DNA of 64,000 nt from CATQHS01 sp965203375 (GTDB lineage Bacteria; Actinomycetota; Acidimicrobiia; Acidimicrobiales; Aldehydirespiratoraceae): NCBI GenBank assembly GCA_965203375.1, contig OZ241886.1:3038001-3102000 (forward strand), read 5' to 3'. Positions 48,654 through 56,413 of this stretch are shown here, piece after piece. The position numbers and the translations under genes are program-made. Under the pieces are notes generated by a model, which saw nothing but the letters and a program-made list of their open reading frames with translations, had not been told where the DNA came from and ran no database searches. The first letter of the stretch is position 1. Each line of letters opens with the position of its first letter.

Positions 48654-49802
48654 GTGACACGCTGGACCTACCAGTGGAAAGAGCTCCACGACGAGGTCAT
48701 CACCTCCGGGCTGTGTACCGGGTGCGCCGGGTGCGTGATCGCCTGCCCCCACCACGTGATCGGCTACGAGCACGAGCCGGGCGCCTACAAGCCCTTCCAC
48801 CTCGAGGACGAGCTCGGGGCCGGCGACTGCACCCACGGCGTCAAGGGCTGCACCTCCTGCACCCGGGCCTGCCCCCGCTTCAGGATGTGGGAGCCCGAGG
48901 CCGACATGCACCTGTTCGGCCGGGCCCGGGCACCCGAGGAGGTGTCGGGCGTCTACTCCGACATCCTGCTGACCCGGGCCAGCGACGACTTCGTGTACGA
49001 GGTCGGCCAGGACGGCGGCCTGGTGTCGGCCATCCTGATCTGGTGCCTCGAGAACGACATCATCGACGGCGCCCTCACCAGCGGGGTCGAGTCGCTGCCG
49101 AGCGGCGAGCCGGGCTGGAAGGCCGTGCCCATGGTTGCCGCCGACCGGGACGAGGTGCTGCGGGGGGCGGGCAGCCGCTACACCTACTCGGCCAACACCA
49201 TCGCCTTCGACGAGGCCCGAGCGCGGGGCCTGGAGCGCCTGGCCCTGGTGGGCATGAGCTGCCAGACCTCCATCGGGCCGGTGATGTGGCACCGCAAGGT
49301 GGGCAAGGTGTCCAAGCCGATCAAGCTCAACATCGGCCTGCTGTGCTCCAAGAGCTTCGACGACTCGCTGTTCGACGAGCTGTTCGAGGTGAAGTACAAC
49401 CTGCCCAAGGAAGACATCGCCAAGATGAACATCAAGGGCGTCTTCCAGATCTGGACCAAGTCGGGCCGGTACCACGAGATCAACCTCAAGGAGTGCCACG
49501 CCTGGACCCGGGAGGGGTGCCACCTCTGCCCCGACTTCGCGGCCGAGCACGCCGACATCTCCACCGGCGGGATCGGCGACGAGTCCGACTGGACGCTCAC
49601 CATCGTGCGCACCGAGCTGGGCCGGGCGGTGATCGACGCCATGGTCCGCGACGGCGCCATCCAGACCCGGCCCGGCGACGACGACCCCGGCGCCATCGCC
49701 TTGATGCACAAGCTGGCCCGGCGCAGCCGGGAGCGCTGGCCGGCCTGGGCCGACGGCGCGGCCCGCCTGGGCCTGCCCGAGCCGGTCCCGCAGCCCGCGT
49801 AG
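48654..49802 (+). CDS. Coenzyme F420 hydrogenase/dehydrogenase beta-subunit-like (FrhB) protein
   Basis: The 382-residue protein has two ferredoxin-type clusters of cysteines near the N-terminus (CTGCAGCVIACP and CTSCTRACP) and the FrhB_N/FrhB_C layout: YEVGQDGGLVSAILIWCLE, LVGMSCQTSIGP, LNIGLLCSKSF, CHLCPDFAAEHADISTGGIG. FrhB-type proteins move electrons between F420H2 and Fe-S clusters or flavin. The GTG at 48654 begins right after the tRNA, so it might be expressed from the tRNA transcript. A selenoprotein of the mycothiol-nitroreductase family follows 92 bp downstream; both are redox proteins. Confidence 0.88.
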   Translation: MTRWTYQWKELHDEVITSGLCTGCAGCVIACPHHVIGYEHEPGAYKPFHLEDELGAGDCTHGVKGCTSCTRACPRFRMWEPEADMHLFGRARAPEEVSGVYSDILLTRASDDFVYEVGQDGGLVSAILIWCLENDIIDGALTSGVESLPSGEPGWKAVPMVAADRDEVLRGAGSRYTYSANTIAFDEARARGLERLALVGMSCQTSIGPVMWHRKVGKVSKPIKLNIGLLCSKSFDDSLFDELFEVKYNLPKEDIAKMNIKGVFQIWTKSGRYHEINLKECHAWTREGCHLCPDFAAEHADISTGGIGDESDWTLTIVRTELGRAVIDAMVRDGAIQTRPGDDDPGAIALMHKLARRSRERWPAWADGAARLGLPEPVPQPA

Positions 49803-49894
49803 GGGCGGCCGCAGAAGCATCCCCGCTGACGTGGTATCACCATCCCCGCAGACCCGCAGGCGTATCCCGCAGACACATAAAGGAAGGAAGTCGC

Positions 49895-50509
49895 ATGGAC
49901 ATCGAGTTCTGGGTGGACCCGGCTTGACCTTGGTGCTGGGTGACGGCCCGTTGGGTCGTCGACGAGGTGAAGCCGGCCCGTGACCTGGACGTCACGTGGC
50001 AGCCCATCAGCCTGCTGTTCAAGAACGACCCCGAGGAGGGCGGCGACTACCACAAGCTGACCTTCTTCACCCACCGGCTGATGCGGGTGATGGAGTCGGC
50101 GCGGGCCGCTGACGGCGAAGAGGCGGTGTTCGGCCTGTACTGGGAGTACGGGCGGCGCATCCACCACGACGAGGACCGCGGCTTCGCCCCCGCCGCCGCC
50201 CTCGAGGCCGTCGGCCTGGACCCGGCTCACGCCGCCGCCTTCGACGACAAGGACTGGGACGCCGAGATCCGGTCCCGGATGGACGCGGGCTTGGCCCTGT
50301 GCGGCGACAACGTGGGCACGCCCATCATCGCCCTGGACGACCGCCGGGGCGTGCGCCAGGGCTACTTCGGCCCGGTCATCACCAGGGTGCCGCCCACCGA
50401 GGACTCGCTGGCGCTGTGGGACGGCCTGGTGGCCCTGATGAACGTCCAGGGCTTCTGGGAGATCAAGCGGACCCGGACCGAGCGCCCCGAGTTCGGCCCC
50501 CGGCCCTGA
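49895..50509 (+). CDS. Selenocysteine-containing mycothiol-nitroreductase (Rv2466c-like) DsbA-family protein
   Basis: ATG at 49895, with AGGAAGGAAG just upstream, opens a frame that meets TGA at 49925-49927 as codon 11 and continues in the same frame to 50509. Read through, the start is MDIEFWVDPA-U-PWCWVTARW. The Rv2466c family of mycothiol-dependent nitroreductases has DPLCPWCW here, so the TGA replaces exactly the first Cys of the CPWC redox motif. The remaining 190 residues match the family (NVGTPIIALDD, GYFGPVITRVPP, GFWEIKRTRTERPEF). A hairpin lies 14-32 nt after the TGA. I conclude the protein (204 residues) is a UPWC selenoprotein. The Sec machinery is not in this window. Confidence 0.85.
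49942..49960 (+). promoter_or_regulatory. SECIS-like hairpin after the in-frame TGA
   Basis: GACGGCCC pairs with GGGTCGTC (one G-U pair) around the loop GTT, forming an 8-bp stem whose apex is about 24 nt after the TGA at 49925-49927. Bacterial SECIS elements sit immediately after UGA with their apical loop 16-37 nt away, so position and shape fit. The loop has no GGU, so binding by the local SelB is unproven. Confidence 0.55.
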
Positions 50510-50524
50510 GCCCGGCGGCGAGAC

Positions 50525-51766
50525 TCAGGCGGCTATGCCGAAGCGGTGCAGGCCGTAGGCCTCGATGGCGTTGCCCCGCATGACCTTGTAGCACTCCTCG
50601 GCGTCCATCTGAGCCGCGGCGAACAGGCCGTGGGCCACCTTGCGGGAGTGGGGGAAGGTGCCGTCGGAGTGGGGGTAGTCGGTCTCGAACAGGATCTGGT
50701 CCACCCCCACGTCGTGGCGCTGCCTCAGGCCGACCAGATCGTCGAAGATGCACCCGTAGACCCGGCCCCTCACGATCTCGCTGGGCAGCGGCCCCGAGCC
50801 GCCGACCCCGCCCCGGCCCTCCCGGAACACCGAGTCCATCCGCTCGATCTGGAACGGCATCCACCCCACCTGGCTCTCGGCGTAGGCGATCTTGATGGTC
50901 GCAAAGCGCTGCAGCGTGCCCGAGAACACCCAGTCGGCCAGCGAGCCCTCGGCGTTCTGGGCGTACAGCGACATGGAGGTGGCCAGGGGCGCGTCGGCGG
51001 AGGTGGCCGGCATCGACGACGACGACCCGATGTGCATCGACACCGTGGTCTCGGTCTCCTCGCAGGCCTCCCACAGCACGTCCCAGTGGCCGGTGTACAT
51101 GGACGGGAGGCCGAGCTTGAACGGGTTCTCGGAGAAGGCGACGGCGTGGCTGCCCTTGGCCGCGCAGCGGCGGACCTCCTCGGCGGCCAAGTGCGGGTCC
51201 CACAGCGGGGCCAGGGTCAGCGGGATGAGCCGGCCCCGGCCGGCGCCGCCGCCCCAGTCGTCGATCATCCAGTCGTTGTAGATGCGCAGGCACCGCAGGG
51301 CCAGGTCCTTGTCCTGGCGCTCCAGGAACCCCTGCCCGCAGAACCGGGGGAAGATGTTGGGGTAGTTGAGGGCCGCCTCCACGTGGTTGAGGTCCATGTC
51401 GGCCAGGCGGGCGGCCTGCTGGTGGGTGCCGGGGCGGAAGTCCTCGTAGGTGGCGGCCACGTTGCGCTGCTCGGAGCGGGGCATGCCGGCCGGGCCGTGC
51501 AGCAGGCCGGTGGGGGTGGCGCTGTCCTCGAAGAGCCACAGGTCGCACCACCGCCCGTCGGGGTCGTCGCGCACGAAGCCGTAGTGGCCGCCCTCGAACT
51601 TGAGCCGCACCTTCTCCCGCACCACCCGGGGCCCTCGGTCCCGGTCCCGGGCGGGCAGCTCGGACTGCCACAGGTCCCGGGGCTCCATGACGTGGTCGTC
51701 CACGGAGATGATGAGGGGGAGCTCGTCCTCGGCCGGCGTCACCGAGACGGCGGGGTCGGCGACCAT
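50525..51766 (-). CDS. Amidohydrolase-family metal-dependent hydrolase
   Basis: The 413-residue TIM-barrel protein shows the amidohydrolase_2 pattern: IISVDDHVMEPRDLW near the N-terminus, VEAALNYPNIFPRFCG, SMHIGSSSSMP (metal ligand region), IAYAESQVGWMPFQIERMD, and ILFETDYPHSDGTFPHS at the C-terminal strand. These enzymes include decarboxylases and hydrolases of aromatic or lactone substrates. With the ring-cleavage-type genes at 56-64 kb, a catabolic role is plausible. Convergent with the selenoprotein gene. Confidence 0.85.
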   Translation of the reverse strand: MVADPAVSVTPAEDELPLIISVDDHVMEPRDLWQSELPARDRDRGPRVVREKVRLKFEGGHYGFVRDDPDGRWCDLWLFEDSATPTGLLHGPAGMPRSEQRNVAATYEDFRPGTHQQAARLADMDLNHVEAALNYPNIFPRFCGQGFLERQDKDLALRCLRIYNDWMIDDWGGGAGRGRLIPLTLAPLWDPHLAAEEVRRCAAKGSHAVAFSENPFKLGLPSMYTGHWDVLWEACEETETTVSMHIGSSSSMPATSADAPLATSMSLYAQNAEGSLADWVFSGTLQRFATIKIAYAESQVGWMPFQIERMDSVFREGRGGVGGSGPLPSEIVRGRVYGCIFDDLVGLRQRHDVGVDQILFETDYPHSDGTFPHSRKVAHGLFAAAQMDAEECYKVMRGNAIEAYGLHRFGIAA

Positions 51767-51789
51767 CCGCTCACCGTACCGCTCGGAGG

Positions 51790-51958
51790 GTCAGGCGCCC
51801 ACCGCTCGGGCCGGCACCGCCACCGCCGGGCCGGCACCGGTTCCGGGGTTCAGGCGCCCACGCTCGGGCCGCTTGCCGCCGACCGCCGGTTCGGGGGTCA
51901 GGCACCCACCACTCGGCCGGCCGGTCGCCGGTCCGGTGGGTCAGGTGCCCACGGCGCC
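51790..51958. repeat. Degenerate copies of the lipoprotein stop region
   Basis: TCAGGTGCCCACGGCGCC at the lipoprotein stop (51941) is echoed by GTCAGGCGCCCACC at 51791, TCAGGCGCCCACG at about 51850 and GTCAGGCACCCACC at 51898. The amidohydrolase-lipoprotein spacer is mostly such copies. Confidence 0.65.
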
Positions 51959-52342
51959 CAGATCCGCCTCGCAGGCCTCCACCAAGTCGCGGTAACGGCG
52001 CCAGGTATCCCTGATCTCGTCTCTCAGGGTTCGGGGGTCGGGGTTCTCGCGGAGGGCGTTGTCGAGGGCGTCGAACTCCTCGAAGGTCAGGCCCCGCTCC
52101 TCGCCGCCGTCGTAGAGTCGGTCGAACGAGCACTCGCAGAACTGACGGGCAGCGGCGGCGTTGAAGCCCCCCTCGCCGTCGTTGGCCTCCTGGCAGGCTT
52201 TCAGATAGTTGTCCTGCACCGCGAAGTCGCCCGCGGCGGCCTCCGCCCAGTTGTCGGGGTCGGGGTCGGTGCCGCATCCCGACAGCATCAGCCCGGCCGC
52301 GGCCAGGGCGGCGATGAGTCCGAGGCGGCGGGGGCGTCTCAT
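51941..52342 (-). CDS. Small lipoprotein, function unknown
   Basis: The 133-residue protein has a lipoprotein signal (LIAALAAAGLMLSGC, lipobox LSGC). The mature part is short, acidic and contains three Cys in ACQEANDGEGG, QFCECSF and VEACEADLG, with no recognised domain. TACTCT lies 9 nt before the ATG at 52342. It is probably tethered to the outer face of the membrane. Role unknown. Confidence 0.75.
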   Translation of the reverse strand: MRRPRRLGLIAALAAAGLMLSGCGTDPDPDNWAEAAAGDFAVQDNYLKACQEANDGEGGFNAAAARQFCECSFDRLYDGGEERGLTFEEFDALDNALRENPDPRTLRDEIRDTWRRYRDLVEACEADLGAVGT

Positions 52343-52491
52343 GGCGCTAAGAGAGTACCGCCGCCCGCTCGCCGGGCGGTTCCCAGATTCGGCGGCCCGT
52401 GGGGCGCTCACGGATTCGGCGGGCCCATCCCGGCCGAGGACTGGGCTTGTGGGGGGTCGGCGGCCCATCCCCGCTCGGGCGGCCCCGATGC

Positions 52492-53184
52492 TCACCGGGC
52501 GATTCCCAGGGCTCGGGCCCGGTCGAACACCGCGTCGAGCATCTCGGCGGTGAGCCGGCCGGTGAAGGTGTTCTGCTGGCTGACGTGAAAGCTGCACAGC
52601 AGCGTCCGCCCGTCGGCCAGCCTCGCCTCCGTCCCGTGGCCGAACCGGGGCCGGGGCCGCAGACCGAGCTCGCCGGCCATGGCCTGGTAGGCGAAGGCGC
52701 CCAACGCCACGATCACCCGCAGGTTGGCCAGGGCGTCCAGCTCGCGCCGCAGGAAAGGCCGGCACCGGTCCCGCTCGTCGGGGGCGGGCTTGTTGGCGGG
52801 CGGCGCGCACTTGACCGGGGCGGTTATCCACGCCCCGGTGAGGGTCAGGCCGTCACCTCGTCGGACGGAGTCGGGCTGGTTGGCGTACCCGGCCCGGTGC
52901 AATGCCCGGTAGAGCCATTCGCCGGACCGGTCGCCGGTGAACATCCGCCCGGTGCGGTTGGCCCCGTGGGCGGCCGGAGCCAGCCCGACCACCAGCAGGT
53001 GGGCGTCGGGGTCGCCGAAGCCGGGCACGGGCCGGGCCCAGTAGTCCTCGTCCCGGTAGGCGGCCCGCTTGCGGCGCCCCACCTCCTCGCGCCATTCGAC
53101 CAGCCGGGGGCAGAGCCGGCACGCCTCCACATCGGCGGCCACCGCGTCCAGGCGGCGATGGCGGCGGCGGTCGGGGGAATCCAC
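52492..53184 (-). CDS. Uracil-DNA glycosylase, family 5 (UdgB-like)
   Basis: The 230-residue enzyme has CRLCPRLVEWREE and other Cys near the N-terminus that bind a 4Fe-4S cluster, VVGLAPAAHGANRTGRMFTGD (motif 1 in the family 5 form) and SFHVSQQNTFTGRLT (motif 2). It should remove uracil, and often hypoxanthine and xanthine, from DNA by base excision. The stop-proximal sequence is echoed at 52369. No neighbouring repair genes. Confidence 0.88.
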   Translation of the reverse strand: MDSPDRRRHRRLDAVAADVEACRLCPRLVEWREEVGRRKRAAYRDEDYWARPVPGFGDPDAHLLVVGLAPAAHGANRTGRMFTGDRSGEWLYRALHRAGYANQPDSVRRGDGLTLTGAWITAPVKCAPPANKPAPDERDRCRPFLRRELDALANLRVIVALGAFAYQAMAGELGLRPRPRFGHGTEARLADGRTLLCSFHVSQQNTFTGRLTAEMLDAVFDRARALGIAR

Positions 53185-53241
53185 CCGATCAGGCTAGGTT
53201 GACCGCGAACATGGCCTCCTCTTCCCCGGACCTGCGGCCAC

Positions 53242-53430
53242 GGACATGACCCGAAGCTCCAGTCCCCCCTCCCCGGACCTGCCGCCGACATGACCCGGAA
53301 ATCGAGTTCGCCCGCCCCAGAGCCTGCGGCCGCCGACATGACCCGGAAATCGAGTTCGCCCTCCTCAGGGCCTGCGACTGCCGGCAAAGCCCGGAAATCG
53401 AGTTCGCCCTCCCCCACCCTGGTGCTGTTC
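53242..53430 (+). repeat. 48-bp tandem copies of a gene start
   Basis: ATGACCCGGAAATCGAGTTC-type units start at 53290 and 53338, with a related GGCAAAGCCCGGAAATCG at about 53383 and a diverged ATGACCCGAAGCTCC at 53248. Each unit carries its own start codon; the period is 48 bp, so frame is kept. Confidence 0.85.
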
Positions 53431-54051
53431 GTCCGCCACGGGCTGACCCCGACCACCGGCACCACCCTGCCGGGGCGGGCCCCGGGACTGCACCTGGCCG
53501 AGGCCGGCGAGGAGCAGGCCCGGCGGGCGGCCGAGCGCATCGCCGCCCGGGGCGGGATCGGCGCCGTCTACGCCTCGCCCCTGGAGCGGGCCCGGGAGAC
53601 GGCCGCCCCCATCGCCCGGGCCTGCGGGCTGAGGGTGCGGCGCCACGCCGGGCTCAACGAGTGCGACTTCGGCCGGTGGACGGGCCGGAAGCTGGCCGGC
53701 CTGCGCCGGCGACCGGAGTGGGCCACTGTTCAGCGCCATCCCAGCGGGTTCCGGTTCCCGGGCGGGGAGTCGTTCGCGGAGATGCAGAGCCGGGCCCTGG
53801 CCGCGGTGGCCGCCATCGTGGCCCGCCATCCCGGCCAGACCGTGGTGGCCGTCTCCCACGCCGACGTGATCAAGGCGGTGGCCGCCTCGGCCATGGGCAC
53901 CCCCCTGGACCTCTTCCAGCGGATCGTGATCGACCCGGCCTCGGTCACCGCCGTCGCCTACGGCGCCGAGGGGCCGGTGGTGCTGTGCGTAAACAACACC
54001 GGCCAGGACCTGCCGCCCGGCCCGGCCCGCGATCAGGCGAAGCACCGATGA
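53290..54051 (+). CDS. Histidine phosphatase (phosphoglycerate-mutase-like, MSMEG_4193 type)
   Basis: The 253-residue protein has the histidine-phosphatase core: LVLFVRHGLTP (catalytic RHG), YASPLERARETAAP, GLNECDFGRWTG and VVAVSHADVIKAV. The first 45 residues come from the 48-bp start repeats (MTRKSSSPAPEPA and copies), so the true start may be any of two ATGs, 53290 or 53338. It heads a three-gene cluster with DUF3090 and SCO1664 genes, a conserved actinobacterial set often next to mshC of mycothiol synthesis. Substrate unknown. Confidence 0.88.
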   Translation: MTRKSSSPAPEPAAADMTRKSSSPSSGPATAGKARKSSSPSPTLVLFVRHGLTPTTGTTLPGRAPGLHLAEAGEEQARRAAERIAARGGIGAVYASPLERARETAAPIARACGLRVRRHAGLNECDFGRWTGRKLAGLRRRPEWATVQRHPSGFRFPGGESFAEMQSRALAAVAAIVARHPGQTVVAVSHADVIKAVAASAMGTPLDLFQRIVIDPASVTAVAYGAEGPVVLCVNNTGQDLPPGPARDQAKHR

Positions 54052-54166
54052 GCCGGCCGAGCCCACAGGCCGCAGGCGACCGGGCGGGGGCTGCAGCCGT
54101 GTGCCCGTCGCAACGATTGAGCCAGCCGGGCCAACAGGCCGATCGCGGCCTGGCCGGAGCTGGGCG

Positions 54167-54700
54167 ATGAGCCGGTCGTTTCACTTCGACGCGGACGAGC
54201 CGGTCACCGTGGGGACGCTGGGTCCCAAGGGCCAGCGGGTGTTCTACCTGCAGTGCCGGTCCCGGAACGGGCCGGTCTCGTTCAAGATGGAGAAGCAGCA
54301 GGTAGCGGCCCTGGCCGAGTATCTCGACCGGATGCTCGACGGCCTCCCCCCGGCCTCGTCCGGCGGCGCCTCGGCCGAGGCGAGCGATCCCCCGGCCGAC
54401 TTCGACCTCCGGGCCCCGGTGGAGGCCGAGTGGGCGGTGGGGAACATGGGCGTGGCCTACGACGGCGAGGGCGACCGGATAATCCTGGTGGCCGAGGAGC
54501 GGGCCGAAGACGACGACGAGGGCGAGGGCGAGAGCCCGGCGGCCGAGCCCGCCTCAGCCCGGTTCACGCTGACCCGGGAGCAGGTGGCCGGCTTCGTCGG
54601 CCGGGCCCGGACCGTCGTGGCCGCGGGCCGCCCCCCCTGCCCGTACTGCGCCCGCCCGCTGGAGGAGGCCCACGGAGACTGGTGTCCGTGCCACAACTGA
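54167..54700 (+). CDS. DUF3090 family protein
   Basis: The 177-residue protein begins SRSFHFDADEPVTVGTLGPK, continues with FYLQCRSRNGPVSFKMEKQQ and ends with a zinc-type motif CPYCARPLEEAHGDWCPC; this layout is that of DUF3090. An acidic loop (AEDDDEGEGESP) interrupts it. Function is unknown; it always occurs between the phosphatase and the SCO1664 protein. ATG at 54167 is echoed by GATGAGCCGGCCG at 54048 in the spacer. Confidence 0.85.
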   Translation: MSRSFHFDADEPVTVGTLGPKGQRVFYLQCRSRNGPVSFKMEKQQVAALAEYLDRMLDGLPPASSGGASAEASDPPADFDLRAPVEAEWAVGNMGVAYDGEGDRIILVAEERAEDDDEGEGESPAAEPASARFTLTREQVAGFVGRARTVVAAGRPPCPYCARPLEEAHGDWCPCHN

Positions 54701-54774
54701 GCCGACGCGCCGTCGGGTGCGGCAGCCGTCCGGCGGGGATGAAACTGACACCTGCGACACAACTGAGCCGACGC
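54692..54774. repeat. Direct repeat of the DUF3090 stop region
   Basis: CACAACTGAGCCGACGC occurs at 54692 (containing the stop TGA) and again at 54758, 66 bp apart, just before the next gene's GTG at 54776. Confidence 0.85.
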
Positions 54775-54775
54775 C

Positions 54776-55540
54776 GTGGCCGCTGAGCCCGCGCCAGCGG
54801 CGGAGGAATCGCCGTTCCTGGACCGGCCCCCCATCAAGACCCCCCGGGCCCTGGAGCTGCTGGCCGAGGGCGAGCTGGAGATCGTGGGCCGGATGCCCTA
54901 CAGCTCCAACGCCACCTTCCTGGCCGACCTGATCGAGGGGGGGAAGCCGGTGGCCCAGGCCATATACAAGCCGATCCGGGGCGAGCGCCCGCTGTGGGAC
55001 TTCCCGCCCGGGATCGTCCGCCGGGAGGCGGCCGCCTTCGCCGTAGACCAGGCCCTGGGCTGGGATCTAGTCCCCCCCACCGTCATCCGCGCCGAGGCCC
55101 CGTTCGGGCCGGGGTCGCTGCAGCTCTTCGTCCCGTTCGACCCCGAGGAGCACTACTTCACCCTGCGGGACCGCCCGGACCACCGCCTGGAGCTGGAGCG
55201 GATGTGCGCCCTGGACGTGGTCATCAACAACACCGATCGCAAGTCCGGCCACTGCCTGCTGGGCGCCGACGGCACGATCTGGGCCATCGACAACAACCTG
55301 TCGTTCCACCACGAGTTCAAGCTGCGAACCGTGCTGTGGGACTTCGCCGGCCAGAACCTGCCCGCCTCAATCGGAGACGACCTGCGGGCCCTGCTGGAAA
55401 CTGGCCTGCCCGCGCCCCTGAGTGAGATCCTCACCCCGATCGAGCGAGAGGCCACCCTGACCCGCACCCGGGCCCTGGCCGCCGCCAGCCGATTCCCCGT
55501 AGACGACCAAGGCCGCCGCTGGCCCTGGCCCCTAGTCTGA
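54776..55540 (+). CDS. SCO1664-family protein (PI3/4-kinase-like fold)
   Basis: The 254-residue protein matches the SCO1664 family: YSSNATFLADLIEGGKPVAQ, AIYKPIRGERPLWDFPPG (kinase-like Lys), LFVPFDPEEHYFTL, ALDVVINNTDRKSGHCLL and IWAIDNNLSFHHEFKLRTV. These resemble the phosphatidylinositol-kinase catalytic fold (NNTDRKxGH, IDNN). The substrate is unknown; linkage with the phosphatase and DUF3090 genes suggests a common modification. GTG at 54776. Confidence 0.88.
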   Translation: MAAEPAPAAEESPFLDRPPIKTPRALELLAEGELEIVGRMPYSSNATFLADLIEGGKPVAQAIYKPIRGERPLWDFPPGIVRREAAAFAVDQALGWDLVPPTVIRAEAPFGPGSLQLFVPFDPEEHYFTLRDRPDHRLELERMCALDVVINNTDRKSGHCLLGADGTIWAIDNNLSFHHEFKLRTVLWDFAGQNLPASIGDDLRALLETGLPAPLSEILTPIEREATLTRTRALAAASRFPVDDQGRRWPWPLV

Positions 55541-55615
55541 TCAGGGTTTACATAAACAGGCTACACCTGAGCGAAATCCGCTTGTCTCAGCCATAGGCCG
55601 TTCAATCAGGAATAT

Positions 55616-55801
55616 TTATATTTCTGGAAAGGGTCTGACATTATATTTAATGTCATGGCCAGGGTCCAGCCGAAGCCTCAGCCGATGCGATCGCTCGTGG
55701 TTGCCGAATCCGCGAACGGTTACACGCATCCAGGGCCCGGTCTTGATGGGGAAATCAGCGTTCTGCCCGTCAGCCAAGAAGTACCTGACGTCTTCATCCA
55801 T
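55616..55801 (-). CDS. Small unknown protein coupled to DUF3467
   Basis: From the ATG at 55801, which overlaps the DUF3467 stop by 8 bp (ATGGATGA), the frame encodes 61 residues: DEDVRYFLADGQNADFPIKT, then VTVRGFGNHERSHRLRLRLD. No family recognised. The coupling and shared AT-rich composition argue it is real. Convergent with the SCO1664 gene. Confidence 0.5.
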   Translation of the reverse strand: MDEDVRYFLADGQNADFPIKTGPWMRVTVRGFGNHERSHRLRLRLDPGHDIKYNVRPFPEI

Positions 55802-56117
55802 CGTTCGGATCTCCATCGGAAGCAGTATCTGGCGGGGTGATGTTAGCAGCGAGCTTGGCCGCGTAACTCTCCATGTTCTGGTTCAACGCGTTGATGAGTT
55901 GCTCAACAAACTGGGGTGACATATTGACCCGCTGTACTACCACACCGCCCGGCGGGTTGCTGGTGAAGTCGAGTCGGATGAAATCTAAGGTGAACTCGAA
56001 CGGCGAATGGCTGACGATCGCAAAGTTCGACCAGACACCAGCCTCGAGTTCGGGTGGCATCCGGATTTCCAGACTCTGGCCTTCATCGGGAGACCCGTTA
56101 CCTTGAAAACCATTCAT
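55794..56117 (-). CDS. DUF3467 family protein
   Basis: The 107-residue protein contains WSNFAIVSHSPFEFTLDFIR and VNMSPQFVEQLINALNQNME, the two hallmark segments of DUF3467. The function of that domain is unknown. A leaderless promoter (TTGCGT, 17 nt, TATAGT) ends 8 nt before the ATG. Composition is AT-richer than the surroundings, suggesting acquisition with the next small gene. The interspersed hairpin repeat lies just upstream. Confidence 0.75.
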   Translation of the reverse strand: MNGFQGNGSPDEGQSLEIRMPPELEAGVWSNFAIVSHSPFEFTLDFIRLDFTSNPPGGVVVQRVNMSPQFVEQLINALNQNMESYAAKLAANITPPDTASDGDPNDG

Positions 56118-56125
56118 AAACCTTT

Positions 56126-56154
56126 ACTATACACAACAGGTAGCCGCTACGCAA
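56126..56154 (-). promoter_or_regulatory. Promoter of the DUF3467 gene
   Basis: TTGCGT (56149-56154) and TATAGT (56126-56131) are separated by 17 nt on the minus strand, and the ATG at 56117 follows after 8 nt, a leaderless arrangement. Confidence 0.55.
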
Positions 56155-56164
56155 CCCCGGAACG

Positions 56165-56345
56165 GCCAGACGGAGGTGGGCACACGCCAGGCCAGGGAGC
56201 GCCGAAGCGCCAGGCCGGAGGTGGCACACGCCAGGCCGGGGAGTGCCGAAGCGCCAGGCCGGTGGGTGGCACGGGGGCAAGGTTTTGCCGCCCCGCGGCA
56301 AAACCGCGCCCGTGACAGGACCCGCCGGCCGGACAAAGCAACCGC
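56165..56345 (-). repeat. Interspersed hairpin repeat, copy 3, with short tandem arms
   Basis: The hairpin GGTTTTGCCGC / GCGGCAAAACC is at 56281-56305, 109 bp after the hydratase stop at 56414. Upstream of it are about 45-bp tandem units containing GCGCCAGGCCGG and GTGGCACACGCCAGGCC (56175-56270). The core 56252-56345 is almost identical to copies at 720 and 29913. Confidence 0.85.
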
Positions 56346-56413
56346 CCAAAAGAGAGCAAACGCCAGCACAAATCGCCGGCCGGACAAAGCAACCGCCAAA
56401 GGGGGAGCAACCG

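Noticed and set aside
49925..49927. TGA as a nonsense mutation or sequencing error (pseudogene)
   Set aside because: The codon sits exactly at the redox-active Cys, flanking sequence is fully conserved in frame, and a hairpin follows at SECIS distance.
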